Position numbers and translations under genes: made by a program
Part shown: piece by piece, positions 15,305 through 22,879 of the stretch
How positions within the stretch are numbered: position 1 is the first letter of the stretch
Layout: each line of letters opens with the position of its first letter
The notes under the pieces: model-generated
What the model was told of the DNA's origin: nothing
The model's input: only the letters and a program-made list of their open reading frames with translations
The model's database searches: none
NCBI GenBank assembly: GCA_963762635.1
Contig: CAVXLQ010000006.1
Span: 1 to 64,000, forward strand
DNA: 64,000 nucleotides
Origin: Tenggerimyces sp963762635
GTDB taxonomy: Bacteria > Actinomycetota > Actinomycetes > Propionibacteriales > Actinopolymorphaceae
Reading direction: 5' to 3'

Positions 15305-15931
15305 CTAACCGCGCGGTCGACCGAACCAGCGTCGCTTCGGCGGCCGCGCCTTCAGCTCGCCCAGCATCACCGGGCCACGTATGCGCACGACCGGCGTGCC
15401 CGGCGCGTACTCCGCCGTCGACGAGTTCGACCGCTCCCCCAGGATCGTCGGGGACGGCTCCATCACGACCGCGATGTCGTCGGGAACGATGAGCTTCAGC
15501 TCGCCGAGGATCACCTGCACGTCGAGCACCACCTCGTGCGGCAGCGCGGCCTGGGTGAGGTCCAGCGTGACCGAGCCCAGGAACGTCCGCGCGGTCATGT
15601 GCCGCGGCACCAGCCAGCGCCCGGTGACCTTCTGCTCGGACATGAACGCGCTGATCTCGGACGGCCCCGGCCGGGTGACATCGGTCGGCGTCGACTTGCC
15701 GCCGAGCGACGGCTGCTCCACCGGCAGGTCGGCGGTGACCCGCGCGAGCTCGGCGTACGTCTTCGCCGAGTACGTCTGCTCGAGCCGGTCCTCGAGCTCC
15801 TCTAGGGACAACCGTCCCTCGCCCGCGGCGTCGCGCAGCACCTCGGCCGTACGGTCGCGGTCGGAGTCCGACGCGCGCAGATCGTCCGGCTGGGGGCGCG
15901 ATCCCCACTGAGGCCACCGCGGTGCGTCCAT
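15305..15931 (-). CDS. DUF1707 and LiaF-like C-terminal domain protein
   Basis: The protein has 208 residues. The N-terminal DUF1707 domain is clear ('LRASDSDRDRTAEVLRDAAG' then 'GRLSLEELEDRLEQTYSAKT' and 'ELARVTADLP'). The C-terminal half ('FLGSVTLDLTQAAL', 'LGELKLIVPDDIAVVM', 'VRIRGPVMLGELKAR') resembles the toast-rack beta-helix of LiaF-like proteins, which in Firmicutes sense envelope stress. There is no membrane segment. The role here is unknown. The start is fixed by a -10 box TAGCCT at 15938-15943, six bases upstream. It converges with the VKOR gene four bases away. Confidence 0.85.
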   Translation of the reverse strand: MDAPRWPQWGSRPQPDDLRASDSDRDRTAEVLRDAAGEGRLSLEELEDRLEQTYSAKTYAELARVTADLPVEQPSLGGKSTPTDVTRPGPSEISAFMSEQKVTGRWLVPRHMTARTFLGSVTLDLTQAALPHEVVLDVQVILGELKLIVPDDIAVVMEPSPTILGERSNSSTAEYAPGTPVVRIRGPVMLGELKARPPKRRWFGRPRG

Positions 15932-15937
15932 ACGTCG

Positions 15938-15943
15938 AGGCTA
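15938..15943 (-). promoter_or_regulatory. -10 box TAGCCT, leaderless DUF1707 start
   Basis: On the minus strand TAGCCT is followed by six bases and the ATG at 15931, without an RBS. Confidence 0.55.
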
Positions 15944-15960
15944 ACTCACGCGAGGGCTGG

Positions 15961-15990
15961 CCGTGGCCCCCGCCGAAGCGAGGGCCACGG
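15961..15990 (-). terminator. 9-bp GC hairpin
   Basis: CCGTGGCCC (15961-15969) pairs perfectly with GGGCCACGG (15982-15990) around 12 bases. It lies downstream of the MFS gene and of the mini-ORF on the minus strand and upstream of the DUF1707 promoter, so it should end the MFS transcript. Confidence 0.65.
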
Positions 15991-15998
15991 CGCTCTCA

Positions 15999-16022
15999 TC
16001 ACGTAACGCGAGTGCCCTTCAT
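15999..16022 (-). CDS. possible mini-ORF of seven codons with consensus RBS
   Basis: On the minus strand GGAAGGAGG stands five bases before ATG 16022, which opens a seven-codon frame (MKGTRVT) ending in TGA at 15999-16001. A 9-bp hairpin begins nine bases later. Such a strong ribosome site with nothing longer behind it suggests a leader peptide or a chance sequence. It is too short for codon statistics. Confidence 0.25.
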   Translation of the reverse strand: MKGTRVT

Positions 16023-16101
16023 AGCGGCCTCCTTCCCAGTCCCCCTTGGGTGTCAGACCCGCCAGCAAACGATTTCACAGGGCACCGACAACCGCAAACG
16101 C

Positions 16102-17362
16102 TCAGTCGGCGGCGACAGGCACCCGCACGAACGTCCGCACGCTCGTGACCAGGGCGGCGACGCCGGCGAGCAGCAGCACGACCGCTCCGACGATCAGCGC
16201 GATCCGCGGGCTCGCGGCCGCGCCGATGATGCCTCCGGCGAGTGCGCCGAGCGGCATGCCGGCGAACAGAATCATCCGTACCAGCGCCGACATCCGGCCG
16301 AGCAGCTCGTTCGGCGTCACGGCTTGACGAACGGTTTGCCCGGCGATGCTGCTCGCCACGATCGCGCCGCCGACCCCGGCGAGGCCGACGGCGGCGAGGA
16401 CCTGGCCGAGCAGCCCGTTCGGAGCGAGCGGGATCAGCAACGCGGCGAGACCACTCGCGACACCACCGATCGCGAACAGCGGGCCGAGGCCGATCCGATC
16501 GGAGACACGCGCCGCGATCATCGAGCCGAGGATCGATCCGACGCCCATCGCGGCGAGCACGAGCCCGTACACCGGCAGCGGCCAGTGCAGCGTCTGCGTC
16601 GCGTACAGCAGCAGCCCGACCTCGATCATCTCCAGGCAGAGGTTGTAGGTGCCACCGACCAGCGCGAGCACCATGACGATGCGCGACTTCGCGACGACGC
16701 CGAAGCCCCCGAGCAGCTCGCGCCACGGGCTCGGGCCTTCGTCGGCGTTGCCCGGAAGTTCCTCGCGATGCCTGACCTTCAGCAGCGTCAGGATCGAGAC
16801 GACGAGCGCGCCGACGTTCGCGAGCAGCGTCGCGGGTGCTCCGATGACTCCGACGAGGAAGCCGGTGATGCCCGGGCCGGCGGTGACGGCGGTCGAGCTG
16901 GACGTACCCAGCCAGCTGTTCGCCCGCGCGAGCTCCTGCTTGTCGACCAGGGACGGGAAGTACGCGAGCCCCGCGACGTCGACGAAGACGGCGGCCGCCC
17001 CGACGACCACCGCGACGACGTACAGCAGCGGCAGGTCGAGGAAGCCGAGCAAGGCCGCGACCGGTACGACGGCGAGGACGGCCGCGCGGACGACGTTCCC
17101 GCCGATCATGATCGGCCTTCGGCGATAGCGGTCGACGATCACGCCGGCGAAGATCGGGACGACCATGAACGGGACGAAGACCAGCGCCCGCATCAGGCCG
17201 ACCTCGGTCGCGGACGCGTGCAGCGTCACGGCGACGATCAGCGGGATGGTCGTGAGCGTGATCTCGGTGCCGAGGAGCGAGATCGACTCGCCGGTCCAGT
17301 ACCACTTGAAGTTCTTGTTCAGCGAGCGGCCGATCGTGAACCTACTGATGGAACTCCCCCAT
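16102..17362 (-). CDS. MFS transporter, one-base frame break at the start
   Basis: Twelve-helix major facilitator, most like the drug/siderophore exporter subgroup: 'GRSLNKNFKWYWTGESISLL' at the start of helix 1, 'VDRYRRRPIMIGGN' as the helix 2-3 loop signature. The uninterrupted frame opens only at 17229, inside helix 1, but similarity continues upstream in the same frame. There is no start codon there, while a perfect GGGGAGGAC followed by ATG lies at 17362 in another frame. One extra G in the run at 17356-17360 would join them, giving 419 residues, a normal MFS length. I annotate the gene to 17362. The substrate is unknown. A palindrome lies between it and the divergent methyltransferase-like gene. 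Confidence 0.85.
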
Positions 17363-17370
17363 GTCCTCCC

Positions 17371-17385
17371 CCTGAGCGGCTCAGG
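17371..17385. promoter_or_regulatory. 15-bp perfect palindrome upstream of the MFS gene
   Basis: CCTGAG-CGG-CTCAGG is an exact 6-3-6 inverted repeat directly upstream of the MFS ribosome site, in the region between divergent genes. It is a candidate operator; alternatively it is an RNA hairpin that hides the RBS, since the stem abuts GGGGAGG. Confidence 0.5.
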
Positions 17386-17449
17386 TTACTGCGTTGAAGG
17401 CGTACGGCCAACCGCTCGGCGTCCAAGATCGGCTGGGGGTGGTCGGCGG

Positions 17450-17455
17450 TACGGT
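17450..17455 (+). promoter_or_regulatory. -10 box TACGGT, leaderless start
   Basis: TACGGT is followed by seven bases and ATG 17463; no RBS is present. Confidence 0.45.
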
Positions 17456-17462
17456 GGCTCGC

Positions 17463-18161
17463 ATGCCCGCGCCGGATTCGCTGCCCGAGACCGTCGCGCG
17501 CGAGTCCACGCCGCGCGGCGACGTCGCCCTCCGGCGACGGCTCGTGCCGGGATCCCCCGCGGTGTACGAGCTGATCGTCAACGGCGCGTTCGTCATGGAC
17601 ACCGTCGAGACCGCGACCGAACGGCTGCTGGCCCGCGCGGGCACGCCGCCTTCGTCGTCGCTGTCGCGCGTGGTCGTCGGCGGGCTCGGGCTCGGCTTCA
17701 CGTTGCGCGAGCTGCTCGCCGACGCCCGGATCCAGCACATCGACGTCGTGGAGCTCGAGTCCTGCATCGTCTCCTGGATCGGCGCCGGCCTCGTCCCCGC
17801 GACCCGCGGAGTGCTGGCCGACGCGCGGGTGGAGACGCACGTCGCGGACATCCGGTACTGGATCCCCGCGCAGCCCGATGCGAGCGCCGACTCGGTGTTG
17901 CTCGACGTCGACAACGGGCCAGACTTCCTTGTACATATGGCGAATGTCGAGGTGTACGAGCTGCCGTTCGCTCGCGAGCTGCTCCGCGTCCTGCGCCCTG
18001 GCGGCATCCTCGTCGTCTGGTCGGCCGCCCGTTCACGCGCCCTCCGCCGAGTGCTGGACCGTACGTTCGCGTCTTGCCAGGAGCTGCACGAGCTCGTCCA
18101 CCGCGACGGCAAGCTGCTCGACTACTACCTGTACGTCGCGACCAAGGCCGACTCGGCCTGA
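17463..18161 (+). CDS. spermidine synthase-like methyltransferase-fold protein
   Basis: The protein has 232 residues with a Rossmann-like core of the spermidine synthase/SAM-binding type: 'SRVVVGGLGLGFTLRELL' (nucleotide-binding loop), acidic 'IDVVELES' after strand 2, 'YWIPAQPDASADSVLLDVDNGPDFL' and 'LLRVLRPGGILVVWS'. It lacks the N-terminal beta domain of full spermidine synthases, so polyamine synthesis is doubtful. In actinobacteria such proteins are annotated as spermidine synthase-like or SAM-dependent methyltransferases. The start is set by the -10 box seven bases upstream. It converges with the citrate synthase gene (gap of three bases). Confidence 0.75.
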   Translation: MPAPDSLPETVARESTPRGDVALRRRLVPGSPAVYELIVNGAFVMDTVETATERLLARAGTPPSSSLSRVVVGGLGLGFTLRELLADARIQHIDVVELESCIVSWIGAGLVPATRGVLADARVETHVADIRYWIPAQPDASADSVLLDVDNGPDFLVHMANVEVYELPFARELLRVLRPGGILVVWSAARSRALRRVLDRTFASCQELHELVHRDGKLLDYYLYVATKADSA

Positions 18162-18164
18162 CGG

Positions 18165-19298
18165 TCAGGCCGCGGGGATCGGGACCGGCGGGGTCGGGCC
18201 GGTGTAGCGGGCGGCGGGGCGGATGATCTTGCGTTCGCGAGCCTGCTCGAGGATGTGCGCGGTCCAGCCGATGACGCGGCTGGAGGCGAACGTCGGCGTG
18301 AACATCTCGCGCGGCAGTCCGCACTGCTCCATCACCACGCCGGCGAAGAACTCCACGTTCGTGTACAGCTCGCGGTCCGGCTTCAGCTCGGCGAGCAGCG
18401 CGAGCACCTGACGTTCGACCTCCACCGCGAACCCGACCAGCTCACCGCCGAGCTCCTGCGCGGTCTGCTTGAGCATGCGCGACCGCGGGTCCTCGGTGCG
18501 GTAGACCGGGTGTCCGAAGCCCATGATCCGGTCGCCGGCCACGATGCGCGCGCGGAGGTACGGCTCGATCTGATCCGGCGTGCCGATCGCGTCCAGCAGG
18601 TCCAACGCACGGCTCGGCGCACCCCCGTGCAGCGGGCCGGACAGCGCGCCGATCGCACCGACGACGCAGGCCGCGAGGTCCGCGCCGGTCGAGGCGATGA
18701 CGCGCGCGGTGAACGTCGACGCGTTGAAGCCGTGGTCGACGGTCGATACGAGGTAGCGCGAGATTGCCCTTTCCTGCAAGGGATCTGGGACTTGGCCGGT
18801 GAGCATGTACAGGTAGTTGGCCGCGTACGTCAGATCCGCGCGCGGCTCGATCGGCTGGTCGCCGTTGCGCAGGCGATGCAGTGCGGTGAGCAGCGTCGGC
18901 ACCTGGGCGGCGAGCCTCAGTGCGTCAAGCCGGCGTTGCGTCTCGTCGATGTCCCAGATCGGGCGGAGGCCGAGCGCGGATCCGCTGAGGGACAAGGCGG
19001 TACGCAGCTCGTTCAACGGGTTGCCGGTCGTCGCGATCGACGGCAGCACCTCGCGCACCGCGTCCGGCAGCGTGAACATCGGCGCGATCGTGGCGGCGAA
19101 CGCGTCCCGTTCCGCGTGCGTGGGCAGTGCGCCCTCGTACAGCAGGTACCACACATCCTCGAGCGAACGGGTCGTCGCGAGCTCGACGGCCGAGTACTGC
19201 CGGTAGTGGTAGAAGCCCTCCAGGCCGCGCACGTCCCCGAGCGTCGTGTCGGTGACGGCGACGCCGGCAAGTCCGGGCGGAACGTCGATGAGCGTCAT
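18165..19298 (-). CDS. citrate synthase family protein (CitA/GltA2-like)
   Basis: Condenses acetyl-CoA or propionyl-CoA with oxaloacetate. The protein has 377 residues. Catalytic features are 'GPLHGGAPSRAL' (first His), 'IMGFGHPVYRTEDPRS' (second His and substrate Arg) and 'NVEFFAGVVMEQCGLP' (Asp replaced by Glu in the usual D-F region). The short N-terminus without the Zn-domain marks the type I-short/bacterial CitA group. ATG 19298 ('TLIDVPPGLAGV') fits the family; TTGACA at 19328-19333 and GACAGT give a leaderless promoter with six bases to that ATG. A second, HTH-bearing homologue lies at 21.6-22.8 kb. Whether this one makes citrate or 2-methylcitrate cannot be decided here. Confidence 0.9.
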   Translation of the reverse strand: MTLIDVPPGLAGVAVTDTTLGDVRGLEGFYHYRQYSAVELATTRSLEDVWYLLYEGALPTHAERDAFAATIAPMFTLPDAVREVLPSIATTGNPLNELRTALSLSGSALGLRPIWDIDETQRRLDALRLAAQVPTLLTALHRLRNGDQPIEPRADLTYAANYLYMLTGQVPDPLQERAISRYLVSTVDHGFNASTFTARVIASTGADLAACVVGAIGALSGPLHGGAPSRALDLLDAIGTPDQIEPYLRARIVAGDRIMGFGHPVYRTEDPRSRMLKQTAQELGGELVGFAVEVERQVLALLAELKPDRELYTNVEFFAGVVMEQCGLPREMFTPTFASSRVIGWTAHILEQARERKIIRPAARYTGPTPPVPIPAA

Positions 19299-19327
19299 GC
19301 CTGGACTGTCCGCCCGGCGAAACATGT

Positions 19328-19349
19328 TGTCAATGTTGATGGAATCAAC
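19328..19349. promoter_or_regulatory. citrate synthase -35 box with adjacent palindrome GTTGAT-GGA-ATCAAC
   Basis: On the minus strand the citrate synthase -35 TTGACA occupies 19328-19333. One base upstream of it lies a perfect 6-3-6 palindrome (19335-19349). A protein bound there would sit beside the -35, so activation or repression are both possible. It lies in the 75-bp gap after the TetR gene. Confidence 0.5.
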
Positions 19350-19373
19350 GTCAAGCGTGCCGAGTGAGCAGGA

Positions 19374-19943
19374 TCACTGGTCGGCGAGGACGGATCGGGC
19401 GATCCGCTGGAGGCCCGCGGTGATCTGCTCGGGTGTGAGGCCGCGCTGGTGGCGTTGGTGGTCGTAGACGTCGGCGGCGAGTGGGGCCAGCAGGGGTTCG
19501 ACCAGGGCGTCGGGCTCGGGGACCTTCGCCGCGACGAGTAGCGAGCGAACGTGCAGCCGCCAGAAGCCGTACGCACCCGTCGCGAACCGCGCCGGCCCGA
19601 CCTCGGTGCCCAACACGAGGTGGACATGGGCTTCCAGCAGCCGCACCATCGCGGCGTAGAACGCGGCGAGCCGCTCGGCCGGCTCGGCGCCCGGGCCGAG
19701 CGGCGGCTCGCCGTTGATCAGCTGTTCCTGCAGGTCGCGTTCGTGCTCGTCCAGCAACGCGGTCGCTATCGCGGCGATGTCGGGGTAGCGCCGGTACAAC
19801 GTGCCGCGCCCGACGCCCGCCGCCGTGGCGATGTCGCCCATCGTCACGTTCCGCGCGCCGCGCGCCGCGAACAGCTCGCTCGCCGCGTCGAGCACCCGGC
19901 GGCGGTTGCGAGCGGCGTCGGCGCGCTCGGGGCGTTCGTGCAC
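19374..19943 (-). CDS. TetR-family transcriptional regulator
   Basis: The protein has 189 residues. The N-terminal HTH is clear: 'RRRVLDAASELFAARGARNV' then 'TMGDIATAAGVGRGTLYRRYPD'. The C-terminal half is helical and ligand-binding ('FYAAMVRLLEAHVHLVLGTE'). The start GTG 19943 gives 'HERPERADAARNRRR', 11 bases after the TAG of the DMT transporter gene. An open frame continuing from the DMT gene makes it look fused, but this is due to a frame break there. It probably regulates the transporter it follows and perhaps the citrate synthase gene. Confidence 0.88.
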   Translation of the reverse strand: MHERPERADAARNRRRVLDAASELFAARGARNVTMGDIATAAGVGRGTLYRRYPDIAAIATALLDEHERDLQEQLINGEPPLGPGAEPAERLAAFYAAMVRLLEAHVHLVLGTEVGPARFATGAYGFWRLHVRSLLVAAKVPEPDALVEPLLAPLAADVYDHQRHQRGLTPEQITAGLQRIARSVLADQ

Positions 19944-19954
19944 GGAGTCTATTT

Positions 19955-20882
19955 CTAGCTGAGTTGGACCAGCGCTGAGCCGGCGAGGAGCAGGACGAGG
20001 CCGCCGAGTGCGTACGGGGGCGAGTCGCCGTCGCGGCATCCGGAACAGCCCGAAGTGGTCCACGAGCGCCGAAGCCAGCTGCTGCCCGGTGACCGTGAGC
20101 GCGACCGTGGTGGCTGCGCCGATCTGCGGGATCAGCAGGAACGTCGCGGTCACGTACGTCGCCGCGCAGGCACCGCCGAGCCAGCCCCACCACGGCATCT
20201 TGTTCAGGCCTTGGAGCTTCGGCCTCGGCGTCCGCCTCGTCGAGGTGAGAACGAGAAGCACGAGCGCGATCGTGATCGTGGCGACGAGGAAGCTGATCAG
20301 GCCCACGACGATCGGCGCGCCGACGGTCTGCCGGAGCTGGGCGTTCACCGCGCCCTGTACGGGGAGGACCGCGCCGGCGACGATGCCGAGCGCGATCCAG
20401 CCGACCCGTCCGGCCGCGGGCGCTTGCGGCGATGCCGCCGACTGCCCGCGGATGATCACCGTGATGCCCGCGATCACCGCGACCGCGCCGAGCAGGATGC
20501 CGGCCGTGACGGGTTGGCGCTGGACGCCGATCAGCCCGAACAGGTCGAGGCCGACCGAGGCGAGGATCTGGCCGGTCACGAACAGCCCGACCGCCGCGAG
20601 CGCGCCGAGCCGCGGGAACAGCAGGATCCCGCTGGTGATGTAGAGCGGGCTCGCGATGCCACCTAGCAGCTGCCACGCGGGAACGTCCGCGACGTGCACG
20701 ATCGCGCCGACCGCCCCGGTGGCGGCTGCCACCACCAGCAGAAGCCCGGCAGCGACGCCGAGCTGGATCGTCGAAGCCCCATACGGCGTCCCCACCGCCG
20801 CATTGAGGCGCAGGTTGACCGAGGCCTGGACGGCCAGCAGCCCGCCGGCGAACAGGGCGGACAGGAGCAGGAGAAGTGTCAT
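19955..20882 (-). CDS. DMT-family transporter (YdcZ/DUF606 type), one-base frame break near the end
   Basis: Ten-helix membrane protein built of two DUF606 halves ('VQASVNLRLNAAVGTPYGAS' and 'VQGAVNAQLRQTVGAPIVVG' are the internal repeat). The frame leaves the family after 'GLFRMPRRR'. Dropping one base near 20024 restores 'SPPYALGGLVLLLAGSALVQ' and a stop at 19955-19957, giving 308 residues, the expected length. Without the repair it runs into the TetR gene. The substrate is unknown. The start ATG 20882 has TAGACT four bases upstream, so it may be leaderless. The TetR gene follows on the same strand. Confidence 0.83.
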
Positions 20883-20961
20883 GCCGAGTCTAACCGGACA
20901 CGGTGTCCACTTCATTCCCCACGAACGGTGGCGACGACCTTCGCCGCCAGGGTCGCGAGGT

Positions 20962-21582
20962 TCAGCCGTGCTCGATGATGTCCAGCAGGAGCTCGGTCAC
21001 GGACGCCACGCCGGCTTTGGTCCTGCCGCCCGACATCTCGACGACGGTCATCCAGTCGCCGTGGCGGGCGCCGCCGTACCAGATCGGGATGCCCTTCACC
21101 GACGCGCCGATCGCGAACGCCTGGTCGCCCACTCCGCGGACCACCTGGGCACCGCCCGCCTTGCGGCTCTCCGCCTTGTCGACGACGTTCGAGTGGATCG
21201 TGTCGTACCGCGCGGCCTTGGCTCGCGTGATCGACACCACGGTCGGGATGGGCGGCGTGCCCTTTCCCTGAGCGGGCTTCCCGGTCCCGACCCACTCGCA
21301 GCTCGCGTTCGTCTTGCTCGTCCCGGGCCGACCCTCGCGTACCGGACGCCCGATGAACTCCTCGATCTGCTCCTCGGTGTACATCGCGCACAACCCGGCG
21401 GACGACGTGACGATCTTCGGCTCGTCCTCGGCCGGATCGTCGGCCGGCGGTGGCTGGTCCGCGATCAACGGCTTGGAGACCTTGGTCGGCCCGGCCTCCG
21501 TCGCGCCGTACTCCTTGGGCGCCGCGGGACCACATGCCGTCGCCACCATGAGCAACCCCACGAGCACAACCCTGCGCAGCAT
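20962..21582 (-). CDS. secreted lipoprotein of unknown function (DUF3558-like)
   Basis: The protein has 206 residues. The signal peptide 'LRRVVLVGLLMVATACGPA' ends in a lipobox with Cys17, so it should be lipid-anchored outside the membrane. A Pro/Asp/Glu-rich linker (about 25-55) leads to a compact domain with 'LCAMYTEEQIEEFIGRPV' and 'NASCEWVGTG', a cysteine pair spaced as in DUF3558-type actinobacterial lipoproteins. ATG 21582 is preferred over TTG 21585; GGGGGGAAG is just upstream. The function is not known. Confidence 0.8.
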   Translation of the reverse strand: MLRRVVLVGLLMVATACGPAAPKEYGATEAGPTKVSKPLIADQPPPADDPAEDEPKIVTSSAGLCAMYTEEQIEEFIGRPVREGRPGTSKTNASCEWVGTGKPAQGKGTPPIPTVVSITRAKAARYDTIHSNVVDKAESRKAGGAQVVRGVGDQAFAIGASVKGIPIWYGGARHGDWMTVVEMSGGRTKAGVASVTELLLDIIEHG

Positions 21583-21640
21583 CAACTTCCCCCCTCGGCC
21601 GAAACGACCATAGCTGGCCGTCGCCGCACGAGAGAGCTGT

Positions 21641-22846
21641 TTACGCAGGCTTCACCGGCGGGCCGGTGTACAGCGCCCGCGGCCGGAAGCGCTGCCGGTG
21701 GGGGTACTCCTCCAACGCGTGCGCGAGTACGCCCACCATCCGCGCCACCAGGAAGATCACCTCGCCCGACCCGATCGTCAACCCAGCCTTGACGCCGAAC
21801 GAGGCCAATCCGAAGTCCACGTTGGGCTGCGGACCACCCTGCGCGCCGACCACCGAGGCCAGCTCGTCGATGACGGCGTCCAGCGTTCCCCGGCGGCCCA
21901 TGTCGCGCACCAACGCGAGCAGCACCTCGGCGCGCGGGTCGACGCCGGTGTAGACCGCGTGTCCGAACCCGGGCAGCGGCTCCCCACGTCGCATCCGCTC
22001 CCCCACCACCCGCGGGACGTCGTCCGCGCCCGACGGCTCGCGCAGCAACGACTCCACCGCCGACGAGACCGCGCCGTGCAGCACCCCGCCGCCGACGCAG
22101 AGTCCGGTCAGGGCGACGAGGTACGGGTCCGCCCACACCGACGCGGCGATCCGGGCCGCCAACGTGGACGCCGGCAGCTCGTGGTCCATCAGCAGGATCA
22201 GCGCCGCGTTCATCGCCCGCAGCTCCCCGCGACGCGGCGTACGCGAGCACAACCGCGCCCACAGCCGGGCGGCGATCGCGGTCGACGCCGGCTCGGACAG
22301 CTCGGGCAGGCAGTCGATGGCGGCCGCGATCAGCGAACGCGCGACCTCGACCACGACTGCCGGGCGGCGGTCGTCGCGTACCGGGTTCGTCGCGGCCACC
22401 GCCGCCACGATCACCCGTACGCGGTCGATCACCCGCGCCGACGCGGGCAGCGCGGCCTGGGCGCGCCGGCCGACCTTGAGCGCGACCGGCGACGCCTCCC
22501 ACGGCGCCGGGGCGGGCGCGCCCCACAGCAGGGCGGCGACGTCCTCCACCGTCGACGTCCGGGCCAGCTCCGCCGCGTCCTGGCCGCGGTAGTACAGCCG
22601 CCCGGCGGGGTCGAGCATCGTCAGCTCGGAGTCGATCACGACCTCGAGCGACCCGGCCCGCCCACCGCGCCGCGTACGCGCCGCCAGCCGTTCGACCTCG
22701 ACCCGGTCGAACCGCGACGAGCGCTTGTCGGCGCCACGATGCCGTACGAGCACGCCGCGGCTCACGTACGCGTAGAGGGTCTCCCGCTTCACGCCCAACC
22801 GCTCCGCCGCCTGCGCGGTCGTCAGCCAGCGCGAACCCTGCGACAT
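21641..22846 (-). CDS. citrate synthase homologue with N-terminal HTH domain
   Basis: The protein has 401 residues. Residues 1-60 form a MerR/excisionase-like helix-turn-helix ('WLTTAQAAERLGVKRETLYA', 'SRFDRVEVERLA'). A citrate-synthase-fold domain follows with 'LYYRGQDAAEL', 'LMDHELPASTLAARIAAS' (first catalytic His region), 'LPGFGHAVYTGVDPRAEVLL' and 'PNVDFGLASFGVKAGL' (catalytic Asp), so the key residues are present. This fused type is known in actinobacteria but its role is poorly defined; it may be a DNA-binding metabolic sensor, an enzyme, or both. It is divergent from fumC, with start codons only 33 bp apart. Confidence 0.85.
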   Translation of the reverse strand: MSQGSRWLTTAQAAERLGVKRETLYAYVSRGVLVRHRGADKRSSRFDRVEVERLAARTRRGGRAGSLEVVIDSELTMLDPAGRLYYRGQDAAELARTSTVEDVAALLWGAPAPAPWEASPVALKVGRRAQAALPASARVIDRVRVIVAAVAATNPVRDDRRPAVVVEVARSLIAAAIDCLPELSEPASTAIAARLWARLCSRTPRRGELRAMNAALILLMDHELPASTLAARIAASVWADPYLVALTGLCVGGGVLHGAVSSAVESLLREPSGADDVPRVVGERMRRGEPLPGFGHAVYTGVDPRAEVLLALVRDMGRRGTLDAVIDELASVVGAQGGPQPNVDFGLASFGVKAGLTIGSGEVIFLVARMVGVLAHALEEYPHRQRFRPRALYTGPPVKPA

Positions 22847-22854
22847 GGGAACAG

Positions 22855-22872
22855 ACCGTAGCGTCATAAAGT
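22855..22872. promoter_or_regulatory. back-to-back -10 boxes for HTH-citrate synthase and fumC
   Basis: TACGGT on the minus strand (22855-22860) lies eight bases from ATG 22846. TAAAGT on the plus strand (22867-22872) lies seven bases from ATG 22880. Neither gene has an RBS, so both appear leaderless. The two -10 boxes are only six bases apart, so both promoters cannot easily be occupied together. Confidence 0.5.
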
Positions 22873-22879
22873 CGGGTCC

